A stretch of 7,365 bases of DNA, taken from the NCBI GenBank assembly GCA_903832475.1, contig CAILBQ010000353.1, positions 1 to 7,365 of the forward strand, read 5' to 3'. The translations under genes and the position numbers were made by a program. The notes under the pieces are model-generated. The model was not told where the DNA came from, ran no database searches, and was given only the letters and a program-made list of their open reading frames with translations. This document shows, in pieces, positions 1 through 6,499 of the stretch. Within the stretch, counting starts at the first letter, position 1. Each line of letters starts with the position of its first letter. Source of the stretch: an uncultured Acidobacteriota bacterium. Lineage in GTDB: Bacteria > Acidobacteriota > Terriglobia > Terriglobales > Acidobacteriaceae.

Positions 1-81
1 CGCCGTATAGATTTCGTTTATGCAGTCTCTTCGCGCAACACGCTCTATTTCATTGCCGCATCAGGCGAAGTTGCACGCACT

Positions 82-570
82 TTACTCCTGTTCGGGCCCT
101 TCGCAAGGTGCTTCAAAGTCTCCCTCGCAAACGCGAATCATGAACTGTCCGGTGTCGTGTTGAAAAAACACCGTAACCGAATCGACAGTCCGAGGAAGCA
201 CGCAAAAATCCGTATCCATCGCTTCCGCATGCGGAATCGACATCGTGCTCGGGCGCGGCAGCGATGACTTGAATATGCCTGCAATCATATTGGCAATCTC
301 TTTGGTGGCATCCAGAATATCGGCAGCCTCCACAGCCTCTGCCGACTGCATCAACATAGCCGCCGTCGCCCGCGTTGCCAGACCTTTCGATAGCCGGACT
401 TCCACGCGGCCGCTCCAGGCTCCCGCCAGATCGCAGCTCCCCATCACATGTTCGGCCCCAATGCAGCGTCTCCCGGAAGACTCCAATGGTTCTAACTCCA
501 TTGCGAGCATCTGCTCCCAGAATTGCAGGTTCGCTCTCTGGATGCTGGCTTCAGTCACCGCGCTGTGCAT
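82..570 (-). CDS. CheX-like chemotaxis phosphatase-family protein
   Basis: Probably a cytoplasmic CheX/CheC-type protein; characterised members dephosphorylate CheY-P in chemotaxis signalling. Counting from the upstream ATG at 579 (165 aa), a helix carries the family-type D-x3-E-x2-N pattern: D90, E94, N97, then G101 (context DATKEIANMIAG). E and N are the catalytic pair in the family. The stretches before (about 55-75, SGRVEVRLSKGLA) and after (about 110-155) fit the alternating alpha/beta CheX fold, and the length is normal for a stand-alone CheX. Start choice: the only Shine-Dalgarno-like run (GCGAGG, 580-585) touches the ATG at 579 but lies 9 nt before the ATG at 570, so I prefer 570 (162 aa). 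No other chemotaxis gene is visible here. It is divergent from the GH3 gene across about 220 bp. The family assignment is fairly secure; phosphatase activity and partner are inferred. Confidence 0.75.
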   Translation of the reverse strand: MHSAVTEASIQRANLQFWEQMLAMELEPLESSGRRCIGAEHVMGSCDLAGAWSGRVEVRLSKGLATRATAAMLMQSAEAVEAADILDATKEIANMIAGIFKSSLPRPSTMSIPHAEAMDTDFCVLPRTVDSVTVFFQHDTGQFMIRVCEGDFEAPCEGPEQE

Positions 571-792
571 GACATCCATCCTCGCTGCGATCAGGAACCG
601 CCTGGCCTCCGACGCTTCTACCCCAATTCACCGGAACCAAACCTCGCAAAGAAGCGCTGTCGTATGTATCGAGCAAATCCTCCCGCACTTTAGAGATTCT
701 CAGCGCCTCGCCCATCTCACCGGCTCCTGCTTCCCCACCTTGCCCGAAAACTTTGCCAACCCGGCGCCCCGAGGTTTACGCTTCTCACCGAC

Positions 793-3366
793 ATGTCCAA
801 TCCCACGAATGCCCCTGCTCAAACGTTTTGCCGGAATCTTCTTGTTTCGGCCTTGCTCGTTTCCGGCTTGATGACTGCGGTGCCCGCACTCCAGTCTCAG
901 CCTGCAGCTTCTGTGCCGCAGCCCAGCCTCAGCGGCCCCATTCCCGACTCGCCTGAAATCGAAGCCCAGGCGAAAGCCATCCTCGCCAAGCTCACCCTCG
1001 ACGACAAGATCAAGCTCCTCGGCGGCACCGACGGCATGTTCACCTTCGCCATCCCCTCCGCCAACATCCCGCAGTTCAAAATGTCCGACGGCCCCCTCGG
1101 CGTCCGCACCTGGGGACCGACCACCGCTTACCCCGGCGGCGCAGCCATGGCCGCCACCTGGGACCCCGACGTCGCCCGCGCCACTGGCGTTGGCCTCGGC
1201 CGCGACGCCCGCGCCCGAGGCGTTCACTTCCTGCTCGCCCTCGGCGTCAACATCGCCCGCTCCCCCGTGAGCGGCCGCAACTTCGAATACCTCTCTGAAG
1301 ACCCCTACCTCAACGCCCACCTCGCCGTTCCCTACATCCAGGGCGTCCAGTCCCAGGGCGTCAGCGCGACCGTCAAGCACTTCGCCGCCAACAACCAGGA
1401 ATACGACCGCCACAACGTCAGCTCCGACGTCGATGAGCGTACCCTCCGCGAAATCTATTTCCCCGCCTTCGAAGCCGCCGTCAAAGACGCCAAAACCACC
1501 GCTGTCATGAACTCCTACAACCTCGTCAACGGCGTCCACGCCACCCAGAACGAGTTCCTCAACCTCAAGGTCCTCAAAGGCGAGTGGGCCTTCAACGGCG
1601 TCCTCATGTCCGACTGGGATTCGACCTACAGCGCCATCGGCGCCGCCAACAACGGCCTCGATTTTGAAATGCCCTACGCCAAGTTCATGAACGCCGAAAA
1701 GCTCATGCCCGCCATCAAGGCTGGCATGGTGAATGAAGCCACCATCGACGACAAGATCCTGCGCCTGCTGCGCGTCGCCCTGCGCTACAACTGGATCGGC
1801 CCTAACGCCCGCCCGCAGTACGTCGACTCCCTCTCCGCCTATTCGGTCAGCGACCGGGCTATCGCCTTGAATGGAGCGCGGGAAAGCCTCGTCCTGCTCA
1901 AGAACGACGGCCACGCCCTCCCGCTCGATCCCACGAAACTCAAGACCATCGCCGTCATCGGCCCCGACGCCTGGCCAGCTGTCACCGGTGGTGGAGGCTC
2001 CTCGCAAGCCCAGGCCTTTGAACCCATCAGTATCCTTACCGGCCTCACCGACATGGCCGCCCAGTCCGGCGTCAACGTCGTCTACGCCCGCGGCCTGCCC
2101 GACCTCGGCGACATCTTCGGCAACACCCACTTCGAGGGCGACGTCCAGATCCAGACTTTTTCGAACCACGACTTCACCGGCAAGTCCGAACCTAGCCACC
2201 AGAACCAGATCAATGACCTCAAGCCGGCCATGTGGGACGCTGTCGACCCCAACCCGCGCAGCCTGCGCTACACCGCAACGTACAAGCCCACGCAATCGGG
2301 CAAGTACCTTCTCTTAGCCGCCGCCTCGGGCGAAGACTTCTACACCATCAGCGTAGACGGCAAGCCGCTCCTGAAGCAGGAACACCGAGAAGGCCAGATC
2401 CCGCTCTCGGCCACCCTCGAGCTCACCGCCGGTCAGCCCATCCACATCTCCGCCGACTACACTCCCTGGACCCCCGGCGTCCGCCTCTCCCTCGGCCTCG
2501 CCCCCGAGTCCACCCTCGTGTCAGAACAAGCCATCCGCCTCGCCAAGTCTGCCGATGCAGTCGTCCTCTCCGTCGGATTCAACGCCGATACCGAGAGCGA
2601 AGGCTACGATCGCACCTTCGAGCTCCCCTGGGGCCAGGACGCGCTCATCGAAGCCGTAGCCGCCGCCAACCCAAAAACCATCGTCACCCTCACCGCCGGC
2701 GGCGCTGTCGACACCCAACGCTGGCTGAGCAAGGTCCCGGCCCTGCTCATGACCTATTACCCCGGCCAGGAAGGCGGCACCGCCATCGCCGAAACCCTCC
2801 TCGGCAAGAACAACCCGGAAGGCCATCTCCCCGTCACTTTCGACCGCGACTGGAAAGAGAACCCCTCCTACCCCTGGTACTACGCCAAGAAAGAAGCCGA
2901 CGGCATCCCGCACGTGAAATACGCTGACAAGCTGATGGTCGGCTACCGCTACTGGATCACCGAAAAGAAGCACCCGCTCTACCCCTTCGGCTACGGTCTC
3001 AGCTACACCACCTTCACCTTCGCCAACCTCAAGGCTCCCGACTCGATCAAAGTTGGCGGCAGCGCAGAAGTCTCCTTCGACGTGACCAACTCCGGCAGCG
3101 TGGCCGGGGCCGACGTCGCTCAGCTTTACGTTTCAGAACCCAACGCCAAAGTCCAGCGCCCCGAACGCGAACTCAAAGGCTTCCAGAAAGTCCGCCTCGC
3201 CCCCGGCGAAACCAAACACGTCACGCTCAACCTCAACGCCCGCGCCTTCTCCTACTGGGACGAATCCACCCACAACTGGAAGATGGACGCCGCCAAGTTC
3301 CAGATACACGTCGGCGACTCCAGCGAATCCACCCCGCTCGAAGCCACTCTCACCGCCACCGAATAA
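793..3366 (+). CDS. Secreted GH3 beta-glycosidase with PA14 and Fn3-like domains
   Basis: An exported retaining glycoside hydrolase family 3 enzyme (857 aa), most likely a beta-glucosidase or beta-xylosidase that trims non-reducing ends of plant oligosaccharides. An N-terminal Sec-type signal is visible (R14, hydrophobic 16-31, polar and Ala-rich after about 33). The GH3 N-terminal barrel covers about 60-335, with substrate-binding D99 (SDGPLG), K195-H196 (VKHFA) and nucleophile D274 (MSDWDS). The GH3 C-terminal sandwich starts near 360 (ARESLVLLKND, GGGGSS at 399-404). It is interrupted by a PA14 domain (about 445-570) and resumes with the presumed acid/base E603 (ESEGYDR) and GYGLSY (733-738). 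A Fn3-like domain fills about 750-845. All catalytic landmarks are intact. The start is set by the signal peptide; there is no well-placed Shine-Dalgarno (GAGG at 771-774 is 18 nt away) and no better in-frame start upstream. Substrate cannot be decided from sequence. PA14 in GH3 enzymes often shapes the active-site pocket. Confidence 0.93.
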   Translation: MSNPTNAPAQTFCRNLLVSALLVSGLMTAVPALQSQPAASVPQPSLSGPIPDSPEIEAQAKAILAKLTLDDKIKLLGGTDGMFTFAIPSANIPQFKMSDGPLGVRTWGPTTAYPGGAAMAATWDPDVARATGVGLGRDARARGVHFLLALGVNIARSPVSGRNFEYLSEDPYLNAHLAVPYIQGVQSQGVSATVKHFAANNQEYDRHNVSSDVDERTLREIYFPAFEAAVKDAKTTAVMNSYNLVNGVHATQNEFLNLKVLKGEWAFNGVLMSDWDSTYSAIGAANNGLDFEMPYAKFMNAEKLMPAIKAGMVNEATIDDKILRLLRVALRYNWIGPNARPQYVDSLSAYSVSDRAIALNGARESLVLLKNDGHALPLDPTKLKTIAVIGPDAWPAVTGGGGSSQAQAFEPISILTGLTDMAAQSGVNVVYARGLPDLGDIFGNTHFEGDVQIQTFSNHDFTGKSEPSHQNQINDLKPAMWDAVDPNPRSLRYTATYKPTQSGKYLLLAAASGEDFYTISVDGKPLLKQEHREGQIPLSATLELTAGQPIHISADYTPWTPGVRLSLGLAPESTLVSEQAIRLAKSADAVVLSVGFNADTESEGYDRTFELPWGQDALIEAVAAANPKTIVTLTAGGAVDTQRWLSKVPALLMTYYPGQEGGTAIAETLLGKNNPEGHLPVTFDRDWKENPSYPWYYAKKEADGIPHVKYADKLMVGYRYWITEKKHPLYPFGYGLSYTTFTFANLKAPDSIKVGGSAEVSFDVTNSGSVAGADVAQLYVSEPNAKVQRPERELKGFQKVRLAPGETKHVTLNLNARAFSYWDESTHNWKMDAAKFQIHVGDSSESTPLEATLTATE

Positions 3367-3377
3367 ACTGGCCCGTC

Positions 3378-3414
3378 GCCTGGTATTCCCTCGTCACGCG
3401 ATGGAATACCAGGC
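3378..3414. terminator. Shared hairpin between convergent GH3 and fic genes
   Basis: A perfect 12-bp inverted repeat, GCCTGGTATTCC at 3378-3389 and GGAATACCAGGC at 3403-3414, encloses a 13-nt loop. It begins 11 nt after the GH3 stop. Its right arm lies inside the last codons of fic, and the fic stop codon (3394-3396) is in the loop. No clear T-run follows on either strand, so it is not a textbook intrinsic terminator. Its position between convergent genes makes a bidirectional terminator or 3'-end stabiliser the most likely role. Confidence 0.6.
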
Positions 3415-4443
3415 CCCTCGTCCCGCGCCGTTCCTGGTCAGAATCCCTCTCTTCACCAACTGAGTCAGCCGAAGCTTGATCGTGCTCCGGTTCGCTCCCG
3501 TCGCGCGCAAAACTTCGGCCACGCTGATCCGGCCCTGCGCGCGAGCCAGCTCGACGATCTTCTCTTCCAGAGCCGACAGGTTCCTTAGCATCAACTGGCT
3601 CTGCTCTACCTTCGCCGCCAGCACCTGCGTCTGCCGCCGAAGCGCTTGCAAGAAGAACATCACCCATGGTTCCCAATCCGGGGCCCCCTGCTGCAACGAC
3701 TGCTGCGTCCGCCTCAGCGCCAGGTAGTAGCTCTCCTTGTTCTGCTCGATCACGCTCTCCAGCGAACTGAAGGGCACATACGCATATCCCGCTTTCAGCA
3801 GCAGTAGCGTCGTCAGAATCCGCGAGAGCCGCCCATTCCCATCCTGAAAAGGGTGAATCGCCAGAAAGACGACCGTAAACACGGCCGTAGCCAGCAACGG
3901 GTGCATCCGGCTGTTCCCAAATGCCCCAATTCCCCATTGAACCAGCTCCTGCATCCGGAACGAAGTCTCAAAAGGACTAGCTGTCTCAAATACCACCCCG
4001 AGACTGGCGCCATCCGGCCCAAACGCCTCCACATTGTTCGACAGCGTCTTGTACCGCCCCCGGTGATGTTCGTCCTTCTGGCTGAAGCGAAGCAGAATCC
4101 CATGCAGTTGCTGGATATAGTTTTCCGTGATCGGGATCGAGTCGAAACTCAAGAAGACCTGCTCCATCGCCAAGGCATACCCGGCGACTTCCTCCTCGTC
4201 ACGCGACTGAAACGAATGAGTCTCGATCCGTGACAGAAGCGCCTCGACCTCGCGGTCCGACAGCCGCGCCCCCTCAATCCGGGTAGAAGACCCAATGCTC
4301 TCAATGGTCGCCACTTTGCGCAAAGCAGCCAGTCGCTCCGGCGCGAGCATCTTCAAAGAGCGCCAGGTACCCCGAAACTCATCGATCTCCGCAATGAGGG
4401 CGAGCATCTCCGCGGTAATCGTAATCGAATCGAAGGACATCAT
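3394..4443 (-). CDS. Fic-domain protein with winged-helix C-terminus (class II-type)
   Basis: A 349-aa Fic protein, predicted to transfer AMP (or another nucleotide moiety) from a nucleotide onto a target hydroxyl in the cytoplasm. The catalytic Fic motif is canonical: HPFQDGNGR at 197-205, with H197 the general base and the GNGR loop binding phosphates. An inhibitory motif of form S/T-x3-E-G lies N-terminally at 53-58 (STRIEG, E57), which places the protein in the class II autoinhibited group. Residues about 287-345 look like a winged helix-turn-helix (KIVELARAQGRISVAEVL, then ANRSTIKLRLTQLVKRGIL), as in many Fic proteins with a DNA-binding tail. Two adjacent ATGs (4443, 4440) can serve as start; neither has a good Shine-Dalgarno. 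It lies 59 bp downstream of the acyltransferase gene on the same strand, but that gap holds tandem repeats suggesting its own control. The target protein is unknown. No antitoxin partner is seen, as expected when inhibition is in cis. Confidence 0.92.
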   Translation of the reverse strand: MMSFDSITITAEMLALIAEIDEFRGTWRSLKMLAPERLAALRKVATIESIGSSTRIEGARLSDREVEALLSRIETHSFQSRDEEEVAGYALAMEQVFLSFDSIPITENYIQQLHGILLRFSQKDEHHRGRYKTLSNNVEAFGPDGASLGVVFETASPFETSFRMQELVQWGIGAFGNSRMHPLLATAVFTVVFLAIHPFQDGNGRLSRILTTLLLLKAGYAYVPFSSLESVIEQNKESYYLALRRTQQSLQQGAPDWEPWVMFFLQALRRQTQVLAAKVEQSQLMLRNLSALEEKIVELARAQGRISVAEVLRATGANRSTIKLRLTQLVKRGILTRNGAGRGAWYSIA

Positions 4444-4454
4444 GGCCGTTATTC

Positions 4455-4494
4455 TATCCGTTTATGTCCAATTATCACCATTTATATCCAATTA
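4455..4494 (-). promoter_or_regulatory. Tandem 20-bp repeats upstream of fic (putative operator/promoter)
   Basis: Read on the minus strand, two abutting 20-bp units (4494-4475 and 4474-4455) agree at 16 of 20 positions, with the core TAATTGGAYATAAA at 13 of 14. The GGAYA box recurs a third time, so its plus-strand complements start at 4485, 4465 and 4455, spaced 20 and 10 bp and thus in phase on one face of the helix. The tract is notably AT-rich between two GC-rich genes and ends 11 bp before the fic ATG. This suggests a repressor or activator site overlapping the fic promoter. The Fic winged helix itself is one candidate binder. No convincing -35/-10 pair stands out. Confidence 0.5.
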
Positions 4495-4502
4495 CGGCGG
4501 GC

Positions 4503-5486
4503 CTAACCCTCCACCGGATGCTGCGCATAATGCAGCAGCACTGCCACCGCGCACGACGTCAGCCGTGTCTCCGCCGAATCCGCCCGGCTGGTCAGAATCA
4601 CCGGCACCCGCGCCCCCAGCACGATCCCCGCCAGCTGCGCCCCGCCCAGGTACTCCAGCTGCTTGGCCAGCATGTTCCCCGACTCCAGGTCTGGAACCAC
4701 CAGTATGTCCGCCTTCCCGCTCACCGGCGAAACCAGCCCCTTGATCTGCGCCGCCTTCATACTGACCGCCGTATCGAAAGCCAGCGGCCCATCCAACACG
4801 CCCCCGGTAATCTGTCCGCGATCGGCCATCTTGCACAGCGCCGCCGCATCCAGCGTCGACTTGATCTTCGGATTCACCGTCTCCACCGCCGACAGCAGCG
4901 CCACCTTGGGCTCCGGAATCCCCAGCGCATGCGCCAGGTCGATCGCATTCTGCACAATGTGGATTTTGTCTTCCAACTCCGGCTCAATGTTGATCGCCGC
5001 GTCCGTAATCAACAAGGTCCGCGCATACGCCGGCGTGTCCATGACAAACACATGCGTAATACGCCGCGACGTCCGCAGCCCCGTATCCCGGCCCATCGCC
5101 ACCTTCATCAACTCATCGGTATGCAGGCTGCCCTTCATCATGGCCAGGGACTTGCCGTCCCGGCACATGTTTACGCTGATCTGCGCCGCGCTCTGTTCAG
5201 TCGCGGCATCGATTAAGGGATAGCCGGAAATATCCACTCCCGTCTTCTTCGCCAGCGCCATGATCCCCGCCGCATCGCCCACCAGCGTCGGCCTGATGAT
5301 TCCCGCCTCGGCCGCCTCCACCGCCCCACGCAGCGCCACATCCGAAAGCGGCCAGCACACCGCAGTCGTAATCGCCGGCAGATCCTTGCACCGCGCCAGA
5401 AACTTGTGAAACACATGAAAATCCGCAGGATGCCCAACCAGCGGATCGATCGCTACCGATTCCGCCAGCGTCGCCAGATCACTCAT
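4503..5486 (-). CDS. Phosphate acetyl/butyryltransferase family enzyme
   Basis: A 327-aa cytoplasmic phosphotransacylase of the Pta/Ptb superfamily, catalysing acyl-CoA + phosphate to acyl-phosphate + CoA. Its C-terminal signatures look closer to phosphate butyryltransferase (Ptb) than to long Pta: VLDGPLAFD (230-238), ADILVVPDLESGNML (259-273) and VILTSRADSAETRL (296-309). An earlier block MKGSLHTDELM (117-127) is also typical of Ptb. The length fits a stand-alone Ptb/Pta with about 20 extra N-terminal residues. Start choice: the ATG at 5486 has a strong GGGAGA Shine-Dalgarno 7 nt upstream. An in-frame ATG at 5540 would add 18 residues but has no comparable site and would read through a leader hairpin. 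It lies upstream of fic on the same strand, and no acetate or butyrate kinase is visible. Acyl-chain preference cannot be told from sequence. Confidence 0.9.
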   Translation of the reverse strand: MSDLATLAESVAIDPLVGHPADFHVFHKFLARCKDLPAITTAVCWPLSDVALRGAVEAAEAGIIRPTLVGDAAGIMALAKKTGVDISGYPLIDAATEQSAAQISVNMCRDGKSLAMMKGSLHTDELMKVAMGRDTGLRTSRRITHVFVMDTPAYARTLLITDAAINIEPELEDKIHIVQNAIDLAHALGIPEPKVALLSAVETVNPKIKSTLDAAALCKMADRGQITGGVLDGPLAFDTAVSMKAAQIKGLVSPVSGKADILVVPDLESGNMLAKQLEYLGGAQLAGIVLGARVPVILTSRADSAETRLTSCAVAVLLHYAQHPVEG

Positions 5487-5492
5487 TGACAA

Positions 5493-5528
5493 TTCTCCCG
5501 GCAGGCGCGCAAAGACGCTCCCGCCTGC
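5493..5528 (-). promoter_or_regulatory. Ribosome binding site and adjoining leader hairpin of the acyltransferase gene
   Basis: On the minus strand, GGGAGAA (5499-5493) precedes the ATG at 5486 and decides the start. Directly upstream, with one base between, is a 7-bp perfect stem: GCAGGCG on the plus strand at 5501-5507 pairs with CGCCTGC at 5522-5528, with a 14-nt loop that could pair further (GCG with CGC). A stem abutting the ribosome binding site could tune translation or mRNA stability; no known riboswitch class is recognised. Confidence 0.5.
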
Positions 5529-5784
5529 AATCATTCTCACCCCGCAGCCATAACCCCGGTGTGTCTCCCATCACACTGCGCCGCCCAATCCCACCTCGTG
5601 GCACGAAGACGCCCACTGACCACTCCCAACGGCCAAATGTTCAAACAGAGCGGACGGCTTGCAACAGCAGCGTTCCTATTGACTGATGTCGAACTGTCGA
5701 GCGGCGCGCCACTCACCCATAGTTCCAGCCCCAGGCGAAAGCCGCTACCCAACTGAGTGCCATCAGACGCCACCCAACCGAAGT
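5529..5784. other. Non-coding stretch upstream of the acyltransferase gene
   Basis: No reading frame here has family-like sequence, and short frames on both strands are broken or low-quality. It should contain the promoter of the leftward acyltransferase gene, but no convincing -35/-10 pair could be fixed. The only structure noted is a weak GTGTG/CACAC inverted pair near 5560-5577. Confidence 0.4.
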
Positions 5785-6029
5785 GTCATCCTGAACGTCG
5801 TGAAGGAGCTGCGGCTGCTTTACAAATGCATCCTGCCAGGGCGTGTCGCTCGTCGGCGGCCTCGCTGTTGTACCACTCTCGACTCAAACCAAACATGGAA
5901 AGCACAAAATCAGGTTTGGGGATGAATAGCCCAAAATCCACTCGGAACCAGCGAGCGCAGGCGCATCTGGTTCTAACGGGCCGCACACAAGGTATGAACT
6001 TTCCCAGAATCCCGTTTTGCGGGAATGAC
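5785..6029. repeat. Intergenic dispersed-repeat / MITE-like element with inverted ends
   Basis: The left end begins GTCATCCTGAACGTCGTGAA (5785-5804), and the right end closes in a small hairpin (CCCG/CGGG, 6011-6023) followed by GGAATGAC (6022-6029), whose reverse complement GTCATTCC matches the left GTCATCC apart from one base. GTCATCCTGA-rich starts and GGGAATGAC ends are, from memory, common in dispersed intergenic repeats of Acidobacteriota and some other bacteria. An internal 7-bp stem, GAACCAG (5945-5951) with CTGGTTC (5967-5973), supports a structured element. A minus-strand frame (6037-5786) runs through the whole unit, but I regard it as repeat read-through and not a gene. No transposase is inside, so any mobility would need help in trans. 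A single copy is visible here; repetition elsewhere is inferred. Confidence 0.5.
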
Positions 6030-6076
6030 GAGACCATAGAATCGTGATTCGGAACCGATGCTGCTAAACTTCCGGC

Positions 6077-6499
6077 GTGAGACTTGTGACAATGACACGC
6101 TGGTTCGCCGTCGGCGCGGCGCTCCTAGGCGGCATGGTTATGCTGCTGATGCAGCTTGGCTCGTGGGCATGGAACGGCATGAACTTGGCGTCCTCTACAT
6201 ATCTCATCGTCACGTGTGTCGGATTGGCCGCAGTCGTCGCCAGCCTAGACGTCGCAGGCTCACCTCGACGAGGGCTCGCATTTTTTGCGATTGCAGGGTC
6301 TCTCGCGTTATCTGCCTTGAGTAGCTTTTTCCTGATCGACCGATTTTCTCAGAGCGGAATATCGGGAGGCGGACCGCTGTTCGTGGGAGGATTGCCACTC
6401 AACTTGAATGCGATATACGGGCTAACGGCGTCGGGGTGTGCAGCTGTTGCCGCTTTCGCATCTTGGAGTTCTAGGCGCTCTCCAGGGCAGGCAATCTAA
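6077..6499 (+). CDS. Small four-helix membrane protein of unknown function
   Basis: A hypothetical integral membrane protein of 140 aa; I do not recognise the family. Four hydrophobic segments are visible at about 9-28, 41-60, 66-87 and 108-130. The charge pattern obeys the positive-inside rule: R2 and R8 before helix 1, R64-R65 in the short loop between helices 2 and 3, and R133-R134 at the C-terminus would all be cytoplasmic. The 88-108 loop, rich in Gly and Ser, would face outward. This coherence is the main reason to accept it as real. The start is uncertain: GTG at 6077 or ATG at 6092 (removing five residues), neither with a strong Shine-Dalgarno. Codon use is less C-ending than in the neighbouring large genes, which may indicate recent acquisition or weak selection. 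It sits between a repeat element and a gene-free stretch, with no operon partner. Confidence 0.6.
   Translation: MRLVTMTRWFAVGAALLGGMVMLLMQLGSWAWNGMNLASSTYLIVTCVGLAAVVASLDVAGSPRRGLAFFAIAGSLALSALSSFFLIDRFSQSGISGGGPLFVGGLPLNLNAIYGLTASGCAAVAAFASWSSRRSPGQAI

Noticed and set aside
1..266. Plus-strand frame open from the window start
   Set aside because: It lies mostly antisense to the CheX-like gene, turns into basic low-complexity sequence, and has no visible start or family; bases 1-81 alone support nothing.
700..2295. 531-codon open frame on the minus strand opposite the GH3 gene
   Set aside because: It is Gly/Val/Asp-rich with no domain sense and mirrors the codon bias of the verified GH3 gene; long antisense frames are expected in high-GC coding DNA.
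1871..2927. Plus-strand frames of 148 and 231 codons inside GH3
   Set aside because: Their composition (Ser/Pro/Thr and Arg/Pro/His runs) is that of out-of-frame translation of the GH3 gene, which has intact motifs across this span.
3350..4103. Additional minus- and plus-strand frames overlapping fic
   Set aside because: They are out-of-frame products of the fic gene without family features.
4464..5223. 250- and 186-codon plus-strand frames over the acyltransferase
   Set aside because: They are antisense shadows; the minus-strand frame carries the recognisable Ptb/Pta motifs and a good ribosome binding site.
5786..6037. 83-codon minus-strand frame as a gene
   Set aside because: It coincides almost exactly with the repeat element boundaries and looks like repeat read-through; no ribosome binding site or domain.
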